A stretch of 64,000 nucleotides of DNA from an uncultured Bacteroidales bacterium (GTDB taxonomy: Bacteria; Bacteroidota; Bacteroidia; Bacteroidales; UBA932). Position 1 is the stretch's first letter. Each line of letters begins with the position of its first letter. This document shows positions 7,885-17,614 of the stretch, one piece after another. The stretch is from contig CASEBV010000027.1 in NCBI GenBank assembly GCA_949286415.1, positions 1 through 64,000 of the forward strand, written 5' to 3'. The translations under genes and the position numbers were made by a program. The notes beneath the pieces are model-generated. The model was given only the letters and a program-made list of their open reading frames with translations. It was not told where the DNA came from and made no database searches.

Positions 7885-8766
7885 ATGAAAGCCTTTTTCC
7901 GAATAGCAGTCTGCATCTGTCTCCTTTTTACGGAAGATCTGGTCCATGCACAAAGAATAATACAGGTACATGGAGAATATACTTACATCGCACCCGGCAA
8001 TGAATCTCTGGATCAGGCGAAGGCAACTGCACTTGAAAGAGCCAAAATCAGCATACTTGCAGATGCTTTCGGCACAGTCATTGGTGCTACGTCCACAATT
8101 GCCGTTGCGGCAGAAAACGGAGTTTCAGATATCAGTCAATTTTCTCTTGGAGAAAGTTCCGTAAAAGGAGAATGGATAGAGACTATAGGAGAACCTGAAT
8201 ATCAGATACAGTATTCAGACATCGGGCTTGTCATAAAGGTGATTGTCAGAGGAAAAGCAAGACGGATTGAGTCCGCTGCGATAGACTTGAATGTCCGGAT
8301 TCTGCGCAATGGAACGGAAGACAGATACGAATCCTCGGATTTTAAAGACGGTGACGAACTGTATCTGTCTTTCCGTTCTCCTGTTTCAGGTTACCTATGC
8401 ATTTACCTCTTTGATGGCGCAGAAAATGTATGGTGCCTGCTTCCTTACAGGCAACAGGCCGGAGGAATTTTCAAAGTCAAGTCCGGGGAACGCTATGTCC
8501 TCTTCTGTTCAGATGAGACCATGGGACTGTCATCGTCTGACGAGGTGGATGAATATGTCATGACATGCTCCGGACAAAGAGAACTTAACAGAATCTATAC
8601 TATTTTCTCCCCAAATGAGTTTTACAAAGCCAACGACGAACATCTGGACGACTTGCTGCCGAGGAGTCTGAAATTTGAAGATTTCATGAAATGGCTTTCA
8701 TCCTGCAGGAGTCGGGACAGCAAGATGTGCGTCGTAACCAACGATATAACCATAAGCAAGAAATGA
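7885..8766 (+). CDS. Exported DUF4384-type protein
   Basis: A 293-residue protein with a signal peptide (MKAFFRIAVCICLLFTEDLVHA, cut before QRI). The N-terminal ~25-120 has an LPP20/FlgT-like segment. Residues ~130-260 carry the DUF4384 pattern of a beta-sandwich with YLSFRSPVSGYLCIYLFDGAENVWCLLP and FKVKSGERYVLF. In many bacteria DUF4384 is found fused to or next to caspase-like peptidase domains, and here a caspase protein is two genes on. Periplasmic or outer-membrane location expected. No catalytic residues recognised. Confidence 0.75.
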   Translation: MKAFFRIAVCICLLFTEDLVHAQRIIQVHGEYTYIAPGNESLDQAKATALERAKISILADAFGTVIGATSTIAVAAENGVSDISQFSLGESSVKGEWIETIGEPEYQIQYSDIGLVIKVIVRGKARRIESAAIDLNVRILRNGTEDRYESSDFKDGDELYLSFRSPVSGYLCIYLFDGAENVWCLLPYRQQAGGIFKVKSGERYVLFCSDETMGLSSSDEVDEYVMTCSGQRELNRIYTIFSPNEFYKANDEHLDDLLPRSLKFEDFMKWLSSCRSRDSKMCVVTNDITISKK

Positions 8767-8782
8767 TTTAATGAACTGCATC

Positions 8783-9535
8783 ATGAAAAAATTCTGCATT
8801 ATTTTATCAATGCTGCTTTTCAGCATTGCAATGTCTGCCCAAGAACCACAGGTGGTTATCCTCAATGACGGAACTGTCATCAAAGGCAATATAGAACAAC
8901 TGCCTGACGGAGGAGCAAGGGTCACGAATGAGTATGGAGACACTTTTGAATATACTTCTGAAGAAATCAGATATATTGGCAAGGAATTGAGCAGGCGGCG
9001 ACTGCAAAAACTGCAGGCAATATCATCTGATTCTCAAGCAAGTCAACCTGCAAAAAGACAATATTTTGATTCGATGAGAGGATACAGATTGTTTCTGGAG
9101 GGAGGAATTGGAATCGGGGGATATACGTCATATTCTTCATATACCACTTCATATGGCAATTCATATTCCAGTTATGATGAGTCATATTCCGTAGTATCTC
9201 CGTTGTTTACGGTTGATGTTATAAACGGATATAGTTTTTCACAATACATATATGTCGGAGGCGGTATTGGACTCAGCTATTCAACTTCATTGTATATTCC
9301 GATTTATGCCCACGCCCGTTCCGTATTTCTCAAGACAAGAGTCTCTCCTTTTGCATATCTCAGCATAGGAGGAGCTATTGATTGTCTGGATACGGCATAT
9401 TCGGGATTATATTTTGATACTGGAGTAGGAATCCTTATACGAAGCTCGAAAAAACACGAATATTGGATAAGTATCAGTGGTGGAACAGAATCCGATTGGG
9501 CCGGGACCCGCTTAAAATTCTCATATGCATTTTAA
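8783..9535 (+). CDS. Exported protein, probable outer-membrane beta-barrel, third gene of the caspase operon
   Basis: A 250-residue protein. ATG 8783 gives a clean signal peptide (MKKFCIILSMLLFSIAMSA-QEP); an in-frame ATG at 8771 would add four residues. Mature residues ~20-70 form a small beta domain (VVILNDGTVIKGNIEQL, TFEYTSEEIRYIGKE) typical of Bacteroidota envelope proteins. From ~95 on, Gly/Tyr/Ser-rich alternating strands ending in a terminal aromatic (FSYAF) suggest a small barrel. It lies 16 bases after the DUF4384 gene and 44 bases before the caspase gene. No named family was recognised. Confidence 0.65.
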   Translation: MKKFCIILSMLLFSIAMSAQEPQVVILNDGTVIKGNIEQLPDGGARVTNEYGDTFEYTSEEIRYIGKELSRRRLQKLQAISSDSQASQPAKRQYFDSMRGYRLFLEGGIGIGGYTSYSSYTTSYGNSYSSYDESYSVVSPLFTVDVINGYSFSQYIYVGGGIGLSYSTSLYIPIYAHARSVFLKTRVSPFAYLSIGGAIDCLDTAYSGLYFDTGVGILIRSSKKHEYWISISGGTESDWAGTRLKFSYAF

Positions 9536-9579
9536 TTTACATATTAATGAATTGCGATAGTAATCATTGAAATATAATT

Positions 9580-11481
9580 ATGAGAAAAGGTATCTTAACA
9601 TTTGCCTGCTGCATTATAGGTATATTTTGCTGTCAGGAAGAATCGCATACACAAGAGTATTTCCCTAAAAAAGATGAATCGGGGAAATATGGATACATGG
9701 CCGGCGACATCTGGATAATCAAGCCTCAATTTGAGCAGGCAGGAGCGTTTTCGGACGGTCTGGCCCCGGTCGTCATCAATGATAAATGTGGATATATCGG
9801 GAAAGACGGCACTCTGGTTATTCCGTATAGATTTGAGTCTGCAGGCATATTTAAGGACGGGTTGGCAGCTGTACAGCTTAACGGGAAATATGGATATATC
9901 GACAATACGGGGAAATCTGTAATCCCTTTCCGGTTTGAAAAAGCAGGGAATTTCAATAACGGTCTCGCACCTGTAAAGCTGAACAATAAATACGGATACA
10001 TAGACAGGTCGGGAAAATCAGTGATACCGTATAGATATGACAAGGCGGATCCATTTAACAATTACGGCGTGGCTACCGTAACTATGGACAATAAATATGG
10101 TTATATTGACAAGACGGGAAAATGGTATAACTCAACGGCAGAAATTTTCAGAAGTTTTTCCGGATATGCGAGACAATATGTCGAGTCCAAAGTAAATCAG
10201 TGGCAGAAAAAAGGAAAATATGAAAAGACTCTGCATTGGCAGCAGCGTGTGACGGAAGAGTCAAGACAGAAACTGATAGACTCTCTTGTCATAGATGCCA
10301 GGACAGAATACATTGCCATCCAGTCAAAAGGAATCAATCCGGAGCAAGTACTTGGTGACTATGATGCTGACGGAGAAATTTTCATGGTTCATGACTCAAA
10401 GTTCGGAACATTGCTCCTGCCTGTTCCTATTGATGAAGCGGAAGCCTTTGAAAAAAGTTTCGGGCAATGTATGAGGAATCCTGAATATTTCATTCAAGAT
10501 GACGGGCTTGCATTGGCTGCCGAGACCTGGACTACTCCTGACGGGAAGAAATACAGTTACAGCAATGACAGGTCATTGGAGTTTGCCATGGCTGACATAA
10601 AATACAATTTTGATCCTATCAAACTTGATTTTAATGACGATTCCGGCCCTGTGACAGGTTCACAGCAATTCAGCAGGAAAAGCATATCGATTGGAAAGTC
10701 TGATGTGGACATAAATATCCCTGAAAACAGAAAGAAAAATGACAAGACATTTGCCGTAATCATCGCAAATGAAAATTATCAGAGGGAATCTTCCGTAAAG
10801 TTTGCTCTGAATGACGGCAGTACATTTGCCGAATACTGCAACAAAGCGTTAGGAATCCCGAAAGAGAACATACACTTGATAAAAGATGCCACACTCAACA
10901 ATATTATAGCAGAGATAGATTGGGTGACTAAAGTTGCTGATGCATACAGCGGAGAAGCCGGCATCATATTTTATTATGCCGGACATGGCATTCCTGACGA
11001 AAAGACAGGAACGGCATATATTCTTCCTGTCGACGGGTATGGATCAAATACGGCTACGGGATACAGGCTGAGTTCTCTTTATGAACAATTGTCTTCAAGC
11101 AAAGCCGCAAGTTCAATAGTTTTCCTTGACGCCTGTTTCAGCGGAGTCCAGAGGACAGGGGACATTCTCGTGGCGGCAAGAGGTATCGCAATCAAGGCAA
11201 AAGACGAGAAGCCGACAGGAAATATGATAGTGTTTTCTGCCGCACAAGGAGACCAGACCGCATATTCTTATGACGAAAAAGGCCATGGAATGTTCACATA
11301 TTATATGCTTAAGAAACTCCAGGAGAGCGGAGGAGATGTAACATTAGGTGAACTTGCTGACTTCGTAACTGAAAATGTAAGCAAAAGATCTATCGTAGAG
11401 AATTCCAAGTCCCAGACCCCGAACATTTATCCGTCTCCTTCATTGTCAATGTCGTGGTCAGAAATGAAGCTGACCAAATGA
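9580..11481 (+). CDS. Exported WG-repeat / caspase-like (C14) peptidase
   Basis: A 633-residue protein. The N-terminal signal peptide region (MRKGILTFACCIIGIFCC) could be a Sec or lipoprotein signal. Residues ~33-180 contain five WG-type repeats (KYGYIDNTGKSVIPFRFEKAG and variants). A linker follows, and then a peptidase C14 domain (~385-625) with the catalytic His469 in YYAGHGI and Cys519 in LDACFSG, so the dyad is intact. WG repeats are beta-propeller-like binding modules. Such metacaspase/orthocaspase-type enzymes cut after Arg/Lys or Asp; specificity is not predictable here. It ends the four-gene cluster and probably acts outside the inner membrane, which is unusual for a caspase-fold protease. 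Confidence 0.85.
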   Translation: MRKGILTFACCIIGIFCCQEESHTQEYFPKKDESGKYGYMAGDIWIIKPQFEQAGAFSDGLAPVVINDKCGYIGKDGTLVIPYRFESAGIFKDGLAAVQLNGKYGYIDNTGKSVIPFRFEKAGNFNNGLAPVKLNNKYGYIDRSGKSVIPYRYDKADPFNNYGVATVTMDNKYGYIDKTGKWYNSTAEIFRSFSGYARQYVESKVNQWQKKGKYEKTLHWQQRVTEESRQKLIDSLVIDARTEYIAIQSKGINPEQVLGDYDADGEIFMVHDSKFGTLLLPVPIDEAEAFEKSFGQCMRNPEYFIQDDGLALAAETWTTPDGKKYSYSNDRSLEFAMADIKYNFDPIKLDFNDDSGPVTGSQQFSRKSISIGKSDVDINIPENRKKNDKTFAVIIANENYQRESSVKFALNDGSTFAEYCNKALGIPKENIHLIKDATLNNIIAEIDWVTKVADAYSGEAGIIFYYAGHGIPDEKTGTAYILPVDGYGSNTATGYRLSSLYEQLSSSKAASSIVFLDACFSGVQRTGDILVAARGIAIKAKDEKPTGNMIVFSAAQGDQTAYSYDEKGHGMFTYYMLKKLQESGGDVTLGELADFVTENVSKRSIVENSKSQTPNIYPSPSLSMSWSEMKLTK

Positions 11482-11501
11482 TGTAAGACAACAGGCAGGA
11501 C

Positions 11502-12260
11502 TTACAGGCATCTCCGGCGGAATTCCGCGACTGCGACGGCTGTGGCGACGGCGGCGTTCAGGGATTCCGAACCGGGGTCGTCTGCCGGGTACGGAGGGAT
11601 GTAGAGACGGTCGGAAACGAGTCCGGCGACCTGCGGGGAAATGCCCTCGGATTCGTTGCCGATGACTATTATCGAAGGGGCTGAGGTGCCGCAGTCCAGG
11701 TGCGTCGCATATATGTTGTTGCCGTCAAGGAAGGTACCGTATGCCTTGCCTCCGGCCTTGAGGGCGGCGGAGATGAGCATCGGAATGTCGGTGTAATGGA
11801 AATTCACCCTGAAAATCGCGCCCATGGTAGACTGTACGACTTTCGGATTGAATATGTCCACTGTGCCGCGGGAGGCGAAGACTCCGTCAAGGCCGAACCA
11901 GTCGGCGACACGGAGTATAGTGCCGAGATTTCCGGGGTCACGGATAGTGTCAAGGGCAAGGTAAAGGCCCCGTCCGGAGGCAAACGATGACGAGATCTGC
12001 TGCCGGGAGATGATATCCAGCCCCGACGGCTTTCTGACCGTGGCAAGGACGGGGGACGGGGAGGAGAGCTGCGATATACGGGACATGGCTTCGTCTCCGA
12101 TATCTTCTATTCTGTAGATTTTTTCTACAGCAAAAGGGGAGGAGACAGCCTCCGAGACCATCTTTTCCCCTTCTACGACAAACAATCCGTATTCGTCCCT
12201 GAACTTTTTGGCGGACAGGGAGCGGATTATCTTTATCTCATTGTTTGAAATGCCGCTCAT
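11502..12260 (-). CDS. TrmH/SpoU-family RNA 2'-O-methyltransferase
   Basis: A 252-residue protein with a SpoU substrate-binding domain (~5-75; FVVEGEKMVSEA) and a SPOUT methyltransferase domain (~95-250) showing the three motifs: LDTIRDPGNLGTILRVADW, IIVIGNESEGIS and IPPY...SLNAAVATAVAVAEF. It methylates a ribose in rRNA or tRNA with SAM, working as a knotted dimer. A second paralogue (RlmB) lies at 47.9 kb; this one resembles the generic RNA methyltransferases of Bacteroidota and its target base is unknown. Confidence 0.9.
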   Translation of the reverse strand: MSGISNNEIKIIRSLSAKKFRDEYGLFVVEGEKMVSEAVSSPFAVEKIYRIEDIGDEAMSRISQLSSPSPVLATVRKPSGLDIISRQQISSSFASGRGLYLALDTIRDPGNLGTILRVADWFGLDGVFASRGTVDIFNPKVVQSTMGAIFRVNFHYTDIPMLISAALKAGGKAYGTFLDGNNIYATHLDCGTSAPSIIVIGNESEGISPQVAGLVSDRLYIPPYPADDPGSESLNAAVATAVAVAEFRRRCL

Positions 12261-12303
12261 TGATTATTGTTTGAGATGCCTCACGGAAGAAAAGATGTTC
12301 GGG

Positions 12304-13698
12304 TCAGTATCCCAAAATCTTCAGCATTGACTTATATGTCTGCTCCTTGCTGAAAAGCTTGGTGGTATATTCTCCGTTCTCGTCCTTGTCTATGATGATA
12401 TGCTTCGGGGCAGGCTGAAGGCAATGCTGGATACCTCCGTAGCCTGAAATGGACTCCTGATATGCCCCAGTATGGAAGAAGCCTATATACAGGGGGTCTT
12501 CCCTGTCTTCTACAATGGGGAGGAAGATGGCGTTGGCATGGGCATCGGCATTGTAGTAGTCCTGGCTGTCGCAAGTCAGGCCGCCGAGGAAGACCCGCTG
12601 GTATTTTTCATTCCACTTGTTGATCGGGAGCAGGATGAAACGCTGCTTGATTCCCCATGTGTCGGGCAGTGTCGTCATGAAAGAATTGTCTATCATATAC
12701 CATCTTTCCCTGTCATTCTGCTGCTTCACATCGAGAATCTGAAAGATGGTTGCTCCGGATTCACCTACGGTAAAGCTTCCGAACTCGGTGAAGATATTCG
12801 GCTCCGCCACTCCGCGTGCATTGCACATGGTCTTGATCTGAAGAATGATTTCCTCAGCCATGTATTCATAGTCAAAGTCCATTGCCAGGGAATTCTTGAT
12901 AGGGAAACCTCCTCCGATGTTCAGCGAGTCCAGTTCCGGACATATTGACTTCAGGTCGCAGTATACTGTGACGCACTTTGCAAGCTCATTCCAGTAATAG
13001 GCTGTGTCCCTGATGCCGGTATTGATGAAGAAATGAAGCATCTTCAGGCGGAACTTGCTGTTCTTGCTGATGACATTCTCATAGAAAGGAAGGATGTCGC
13101 TGTAGCGTATTCCGAGTCTGGACGTATAGAAATCAAAGTTCGGCTCTTCTTCAGAAGCTATCCTCATGCCTATGTTTACAGGAACTTTGATCTGGTCATC
13201 AAGGTCCTGCAATTCGTGCATGTTGTCAAGTATAGGGATTATGTTGTGCCACCCCCCGTTGGCAAATGACGCAATATTTTCAATATAGGCCTGCTTCTTG
13301 AAGCCATTGCATATTATATAAAGATTCTTGTCTACAACGCCCTCCGCCTCAAGTGCTTCAATCAGATTGAGGTCAAATGCCGACGAGGTCTCTATGTGAA
13401 TGTCGTTCTTAAGAGCTTCACGCATCACAAATTCAAAATGGGAACTCTTGGTGCAATAGCAGTAATGGTATCTGCCGTTGTAGTCGGCCTTTGCCATAGC
13501 CACATTGAACATTCTCTTGGCTCTCTGAATCTGCGAGGAGATTTTGGGCAGATATGTGATTTTCAGGGGTGTCCCGTACTGGTTGATTATATCCATCATA
13601 TTGATGTCATGGAAATGGAGTTCCCCGTCATCAACCCTGAATTCATCCTGCGGAAACTCAAAGGTCTGCTCAATCAGATCAATGTACTTGTTCTTCAT
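12304..13698 (-). CDS. Fold-III PLP-dependent decarboxylase, probable arginine decarboxylase
   Basis: A 464-residue enzyme of the alanine-racemase fold. YCYCTKSSHF (~55-62) carries the Schiff-base Lys; HFFINTGIRD and SLNIGGGFPI (~255-270) carry phosphate-binding elements; GLTCDSQDYY has the essential Cys-Asp of decarboxylases. It matches the short (~460 residue) arginine decarboxylases annotated in Bacteroidota rather than the ~630-residue SpeA, and would make agmatine for polyamine synthesis. No other polyamine gene is nearby. ATG 13698 is preferred over 13707. A promoter is visible at 13772-13803. Confidence 0.8.
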   Translation of the reverse strand: MKNKYIDLIEQTFEFPQDEFRVDDGELHFHDINMMDIINQYGTPLKITYLPKISSQIQRAKRMFNVAMAKADYNGRYHYCYCTKSSHFEFVMREALKNDIHIETSSAFDLNLIEALEAEGVVDKNLYIICNGFKKQAYIENIASFANGGWHNIIPILDNMHELQDLDDQIKVPVNIGMRIASEEEPNFDFYTSRLGIRYSDILPFYENVISKNSKFRLKMLHFFINTGIRDTAYYWNELAKCVTVYCDLKSICPELDSLNIGGGFPIKNSLAMDFDYEYMAEEIILQIKTMCNARGVAEPNIFTEFGSFTVGESGATIFQILDVKQQNDRERWYMIDNSFMTTLPDTWGIKQRFILLPINKWNEKYQRVFLGGLTCDSQDYYNADAHANAIFLPIVEDREDPLYIGFFHTGAYQESISGYGGIQHCLQPAPKHIIIDKDENGEYTTKLFSKEQTYKSMLKILGY

Positions 13699-13771
13699 TT
13701 TGCACAATGTGATTTGGTTACATTATTATAAAATTGACTATCCGGCAAATGCGGATTGTATTTTTCCGGTG

Positions 13772-13803
13772 CAAATATATGACTTAAAAGATATATTGCT
13801 AAA
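13772..13803 (-). promoter_or_regulatory. Promoter of the arginine decarboxylase gene
   Basis: On the minus strand TTTA (13803-13800), 20 bases, TATATTTG (13779-13772). It is divergent from the promoter at 13819-13849, with only 15 bases between them. Confidence 0.55.
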
Positions 13804-13818
13804 TATTTCTGATAAAAT

Positions 13819-13849
13819 TTTGATATTCCTCCCCAATGGAATAAATTTG
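13819..13849 (+). promoter_or_regulatory. Consensus Bacteroidota promoter of the Omp85-family gene
   Basis: TTTG (13819-13822), exactly 19 bases, TAAATTTG (13842-13849). Transcription should begin near 13855, which rules out the in-frame ATG at 13851 and points to ATG 13866. Confidence 0.75.
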
Positions 13850-13865
13850 TATGATTTTGAATCGG

Positions 13866-16079
13866 ATGAGAAGATTCCTGGACACATTATACAGAATTGC
13901 AGGCTATGCCTCCGTATGCATGATTCTTTTCTCGTGCAGCACCACACGCGTGCTTAAGGACGGGGAGTACAGACTCCAGAAGAACAAAATCATCGTGACG
14001 AATGCGGACGAAAAGAAGTTCAACGCAAACGACATAGAACCATATATCAAGCAGGCGCCGAACTCATACTTCATATTCGGATGGAATCCTTTCCTGAACA
14101 TATACAACTGGTCCACAGGGAAAGGAAACGGATGGGACAGATTTGTCCAGAAAATAGGCGAACCCCCGGTTGTCTATGATGCCGATATGGTAGAGAGTTC
14201 TATATCCAACATCACCGACCATCTCACCTTCCTCGGATACTACGGTTCCGAGGTGAAGTCCAGCATCAAGGTAAAGAAGAAGCGGGTAAAAGTCACATAC
14301 AATGTAACTCTCGGGAAACAGTACCCCATAAAGGGAATTTCCTACAATGTGCCGGAGGGAGAACTTGCAGCCGACTTCTGGGCAGACACATCTTCATGCA
14401 CAGTCAGGGCAGGGGACTATCTCTCGGAATACAGTCTGGACAAAGAGACGGACAGAATCAGCGGATACTTCAGGAACAAGGGATTCTACGGCTTTACAAA
14501 GAACTACATATCTTATGTCGCCGACACGCTTGCGGCTCCGGATTCCGCATTCCTTGAAATGCACATAAGGGAATACACAAGGAACGAATCGGAACAGGAT
14601 GCCAGAGCATTCCGAAAATTCCGGTTAGGGGAAGTTACGATAACTTATCCGCTTGACATGAAAGTCCGGGAAAACGTGCTGAGGAACCTCAATACACTCA
14701 AGCCAGGCAACATCTACAGTGAAAGTGAAGTCAACAATACATATTCGAGGATATCATCCCTGAACATGTTCAGCAGCGTCAATGTGGAAATGACCCAGAA
14801 AGACACCAATGTCGTGGACTGCAACATCAACCTCACCAAGTCAAGGCTGCAGGGGTTCAAAGTTAATGCTGAGGTTTCCACCAACTCTTCGGGACTCTTC
14901 GGCGTATCCCCGCAGATTTCATATTTCCACAAAAACATTTTCCGGGGAGGAGAATGGCTCAATCTGAGCTTTATGGGGAATTTCCAGTTCCGCCCGAATG
15001 ATGACACGCGTTCAAATGAATTCGGTGTCTCCGCCGGCATCAGCTTTCCGAAATTCCTTTTCCTGCCATACAGGTATTTCAAAGGCGCCGTCCCGAGAAC
15101 TGACCTGAACATTTCTTACAATTATCAGAGCCGGCCTGAATACACGAGGAACATCATTTCGACATCTTTCGGATACACCGGAAGCATCGGTGAAAGACTC
15201 TTTTATCAGTTCTATCCGCTTCAGCTGAATATAGTGCGTCTGTTCAATCTCGACGAAACCTTCTATAACAGCCTCATACGGGACCCGTTCATGAGGAATT
15301 CATACCAGAACCACTTTGACCTCGGCTCCGGTCTCACCTTCCAGTATACCACGAACACGGATGTCAATCCCAAATCGACATATTTCTATTCCAGGCTCCA
15401 GCTTGACATCGCCGGCAATCTGCTGAGTGCATTCAAACCTCTGATGAAACACGATGCATCAGGAGCAGGAATGATATGGAATACTCCGTATTCACAATAT
15501 GTCAAGGCGGAAGTGACCCTCGGAAGGACATGGGTGTTCGGCCGCAATGACGGACAGGCCCTGGCCACGAGATTTCTCGCCGGGGCCGGCTATGCATACG
15601 GCAACTCTGACGCACTTCCATTTGAAAAACATTTCTACTCAGGAGGAGCGAACAGCCTCAGGGGCTGGCAGGCAAGGGCCGTGGGACCGGGGCTGTCCCC
15701 GATGGACACCACTTTCATCATACCAAACCAGACCGGCGACATGAAGCTTGAAGCCAATATCGAATACAGATTCAAGATGTTCTGGAAAATCGCCGGGGCC
15801 GTATTTGCTGACGCAGGAAATGTATGGACGCTGAGGGACAGCGGGACAACAGGCGATATGCCGATTTCAAAGTTCACATGGAAAAATTTCGGAGAAAGCA
15901 TCGCCATGAACTGGGGAGTGGGAGTCAGGCTTGATTTCAACTTCCTGCTGCTTCGCGTCGATATGGGCATGCGTCTCCATGATCCGGCCAGGGCAGACGG
16001 ACAAAGATGGCTCCGCCCTTCCCAATGGCTCCGGAGAGGCAACTATGCGATTCATTTCGGCGTCGGGTACCCGTTCTGA
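13866..16079 (+). CDS. BamA/TamA-family (Omp85) outer-membrane protein, lipoprotein-type N-terminus
   Basis: A 737-residue protein. The signal peptide ends in a lipobox-like ILFSC, giving mature CSTTRVLKDGEYRLQKN. POTRA-like repeats occupy ~30-330 (YPLDMKVRENVLRNLNTLKPGNIYSE is a clear POTRA start). The C-terminal half (~340-737) is a 16-strand-type Omp85 barrel with YSGGANSLRGWQARAVGPG, the conserved RGW/VRGF-like lid-lock motif, and a terminal GVGYPF ending in Phe. Bacteroidota carry several lipidated BamA/TamA paralogues; this one is not in a bam operon. It probably inserts or translocates outer-membrane cargo that is not yet known. Confidence 0.88.
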   Translation: MRRFLDTLYRIAGYASVCMILFSCSTTRVLKDGEYRLQKNKIIVTNADEKKFNANDIEPYIKQAPNSYFIFGWNPFLNIYNWSTGKGNGWDRFVQKIGEPPVVYDADMVESSISNITDHLTFLGYYGSEVKSSIKVKKKRVKVTYNVTLGKQYPIKGISYNVPEGELAADFWADTSSCTVRAGDYLSEYSLDKETDRISGYFRNKGFYGFTKNYISYVADTLAAPDSAFLEMHIREYTRNESEQDARAFRKFRLGEVTITYPLDMKVRENVLRNLNTLKPGNIYSESEVNNTYSRISSLNMFSSVNVEMTQKDTNVVDCNINLTKSRLQGFKVNAEVSTNSSGLFGVSPQISYFHKNIFRGGEWLNLSFMGNFQFRPNDDTRSNEFGVSAGISFPKFLFLPYRYFKGAVPRTDLNISYNYQSRPEYTRNIISTSFGYTGSIGERLFYQFYPLQLNIVRLFNLDETFYNSLIRDPFMRNSYQNHFDLGSGLTFQYTTNTDVNPKSTYFYSRLQLDIAGNLLSAFKPLMKHDASGAGMIWNTPYSQYVKAEVTLGRTWVFGRNDGQALATRFLAGAGYAYGNSDALPFEKHFYSGGANSLRGWQARAVGPGLSPMDTTFIIPNQTGDMKLEANIEYRFKMFWKIAGAVFADAGNVWTLRDSGTTGDMPISKFTWKNFGESIAMNWGVGVRLDFNFLLLRVDMGMRLHDPARADGQRWLRPSQWLRRGNYAIHFGVGYPF

Positions 16080-16099
16080 TTCAGTCCCTGAGGCTCATA

Positions 16100-17419
16100 C
16101 TATTTCTTGCCGCCGTAATACTTCGGCCACAGGGCTGCAAGTCTGGCCTCAAGGACAGATTCCTGCTTGTTGTCGGCAGGCTCATACAACTTCGTCCCCG
16201 CCAAATCATCAGGCATGAATTCCAGGTCAGCCCAATGCCCCGGGTAGTCATGCGCATATTTGTACCCGTCGCTGTATCCGAGTTCCTCCATGAGCTTCGT
16301 CGGGGCATTCCTCAGATATAGCGGAACGGGAGAAGTCTGCGTCTTTGACGCAAGTTCCATTGCTTTGCCTATAGCCATATAGGCAGAATTGCTCTTTGCT
16401 GAAGACGCAAGATATATTGTTGTCTCGGAAAGCGGGATTCTTGCCTCCGGCATACCTATGTTGTGTACTATCTGAAAACAGGAATTGGCCAGCAGAAGGG
16501 CGTTGGGGTTGGCCAGACCGATGTCTTCGGCAGCCAGGATGCACAACCGCCTGGCTATGAACAGCGGGTCTTCGCCTCCGACAAGCATTCTTCCGAGCCA
16601 GTATACGGCAGCATTCGGATCAGAGCCGCGGACACTTTTTATGAAAGCTGAAATTATGTCATAATGCATCTCGCCGCTTTTGTCGTAGACGGCCACATTG
16701 TTCTGGAGACAGGAAGTCACGGTCTCGTTGTCTATTATTTTCTGCCCTCCGCCCGGAATGGCACTGACACACATTTCAAGTATATTGAGCAATTTCCTTG
16801 CATCCCCTCCGGAATACCGGAACAGTGCTCCCGTCTCGGCTACCTTAATGTCCATGTCTTTCAGCAACACGTCTTCACGCAGGGTACGGTCAAGCAGTTC
16901 CTGCAGATCAGCCGGTTCAAGACTCTTGAGGACAAACACCTGGCATCTTGACAGCAGAGGAGTATTCACTTCAAAGGACGGATTCTCCGTTGTGGCGCCG
17001 ATGAGCACGACCGTCCCGTCTTCGACTGCTCCAAGAAGTGCGTCCTGCTGGGATTTGTTGAACCGGTGAATCTCATCTATGAACAGGACGGGTGCGGCAC
17101 CGGCAGAAAAGACCGATCCGCCCCGGGCCTTGTCTATTACCTCCCTGACTTCCTTGACACCTGCGCTCACTGCAGACAAGGTAAAGAATTCCCTGCCGAG
17201 ATTCTTCGCCATGATACGCGCAAGAGTGGTCTTCCCGACGCCGGGAGGTCCCCACAGGATGAATGAAGTGAGGTTTCCTGTTTCAATCATCTTCCTGAGC
17301 ACACCGCCGGGACCGACAAGATGTTTCTGGCCCACATAGCCGTCAAGAGTATGCGGCCGCATTCTTTCGGGAAGGGGAGGAAGCATTCTGCTCCTGCCGA
17401 TATTGTCATCAAAATTCAT
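16100..17419 (-). CDS. rarA: Replication-associated recombination protein A (RarA/MgsA) AAA+ ATPase
   Basis: A 439-residue protein. The clamp-loader-like AAA+ core has Walker A GPPGVGKTT (~57-65), Walker B VLFIDEIHRF (~108-117) and the sensor 1 GATTENPSF; the C-terminal tetramerisation domain (~260-430) has the typical RGSDPNAAVYWLGRMLVGGEDP and DDYPGHWADLEFMP-like block. It acts at stalled forks and single-stranded gaps. The length matches the family. It has its own consensus promoter at 17469-17499. Confidence 0.95.
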   Translation of the reverse strand: MNFDDNIGRSRMLPPLPERMRPHTLDGYVGQKHLVGPGGVLRKMIETGNLTSFILWGPPGVGKTTLARIMAKNLGREFFTLSAVSAGVKEVREVIDKARGGSVFSAGAAPVLFIDEIHRFNKSQQDALLGAVEDGTVVLIGATTENPSFEVNTPLLSRCQVFVLKSLEPADLQELLDRTLREDVLLKDMDIKVAETGALFRYSGGDARKLLNILEMCVSAIPGGGQKIIDNETVTSCLQNNVAVYDKSGEMHYDIISAFIKSVRGSDPNAAVYWLGRMLVGGEDPLFIARRLCILAAEDIGLANPNALLLANSCFQIVHNIGMPEARIPLSETTIYLASSAKSNSAYMAIGKAMELASKTQTSPVPLYLRNAPTKLMEELGYSDGYKYAHDYPGHWADLEFMPDDLAGTKLYEPADNKQESVLEARLAALWPKYYGGKK

Positions 17420-17468
17420 GATATGTCCTTTTTGCGTCAGTTGACAGTCTTTCTGCTGACCGAGAGCA

Positions 17469-17499
17469 CAAAAATACGAAAATAAATGCTGATAACAAA
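17469..17499 (-). promoter_or_regulatory. Consensus promoter of rarA
   Basis: On the minus strand TTTG (17499-17496), 19 bases, TATTTTTG (17476-17469). The predicted start is ~17462, about 43 bases before the ATG. Confidence 0.7.
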
Positions 17500-17614
17500 T
17501 ATGTTAATAGTAATAACATTTTTGTTATAATGAGAAAAAACTATATGAACATCGGGCGGTGATGAAGCAGGAAGCAATATTTTTACTAATTTCGCGAGCG
17601 GAAAAACCAATGAC

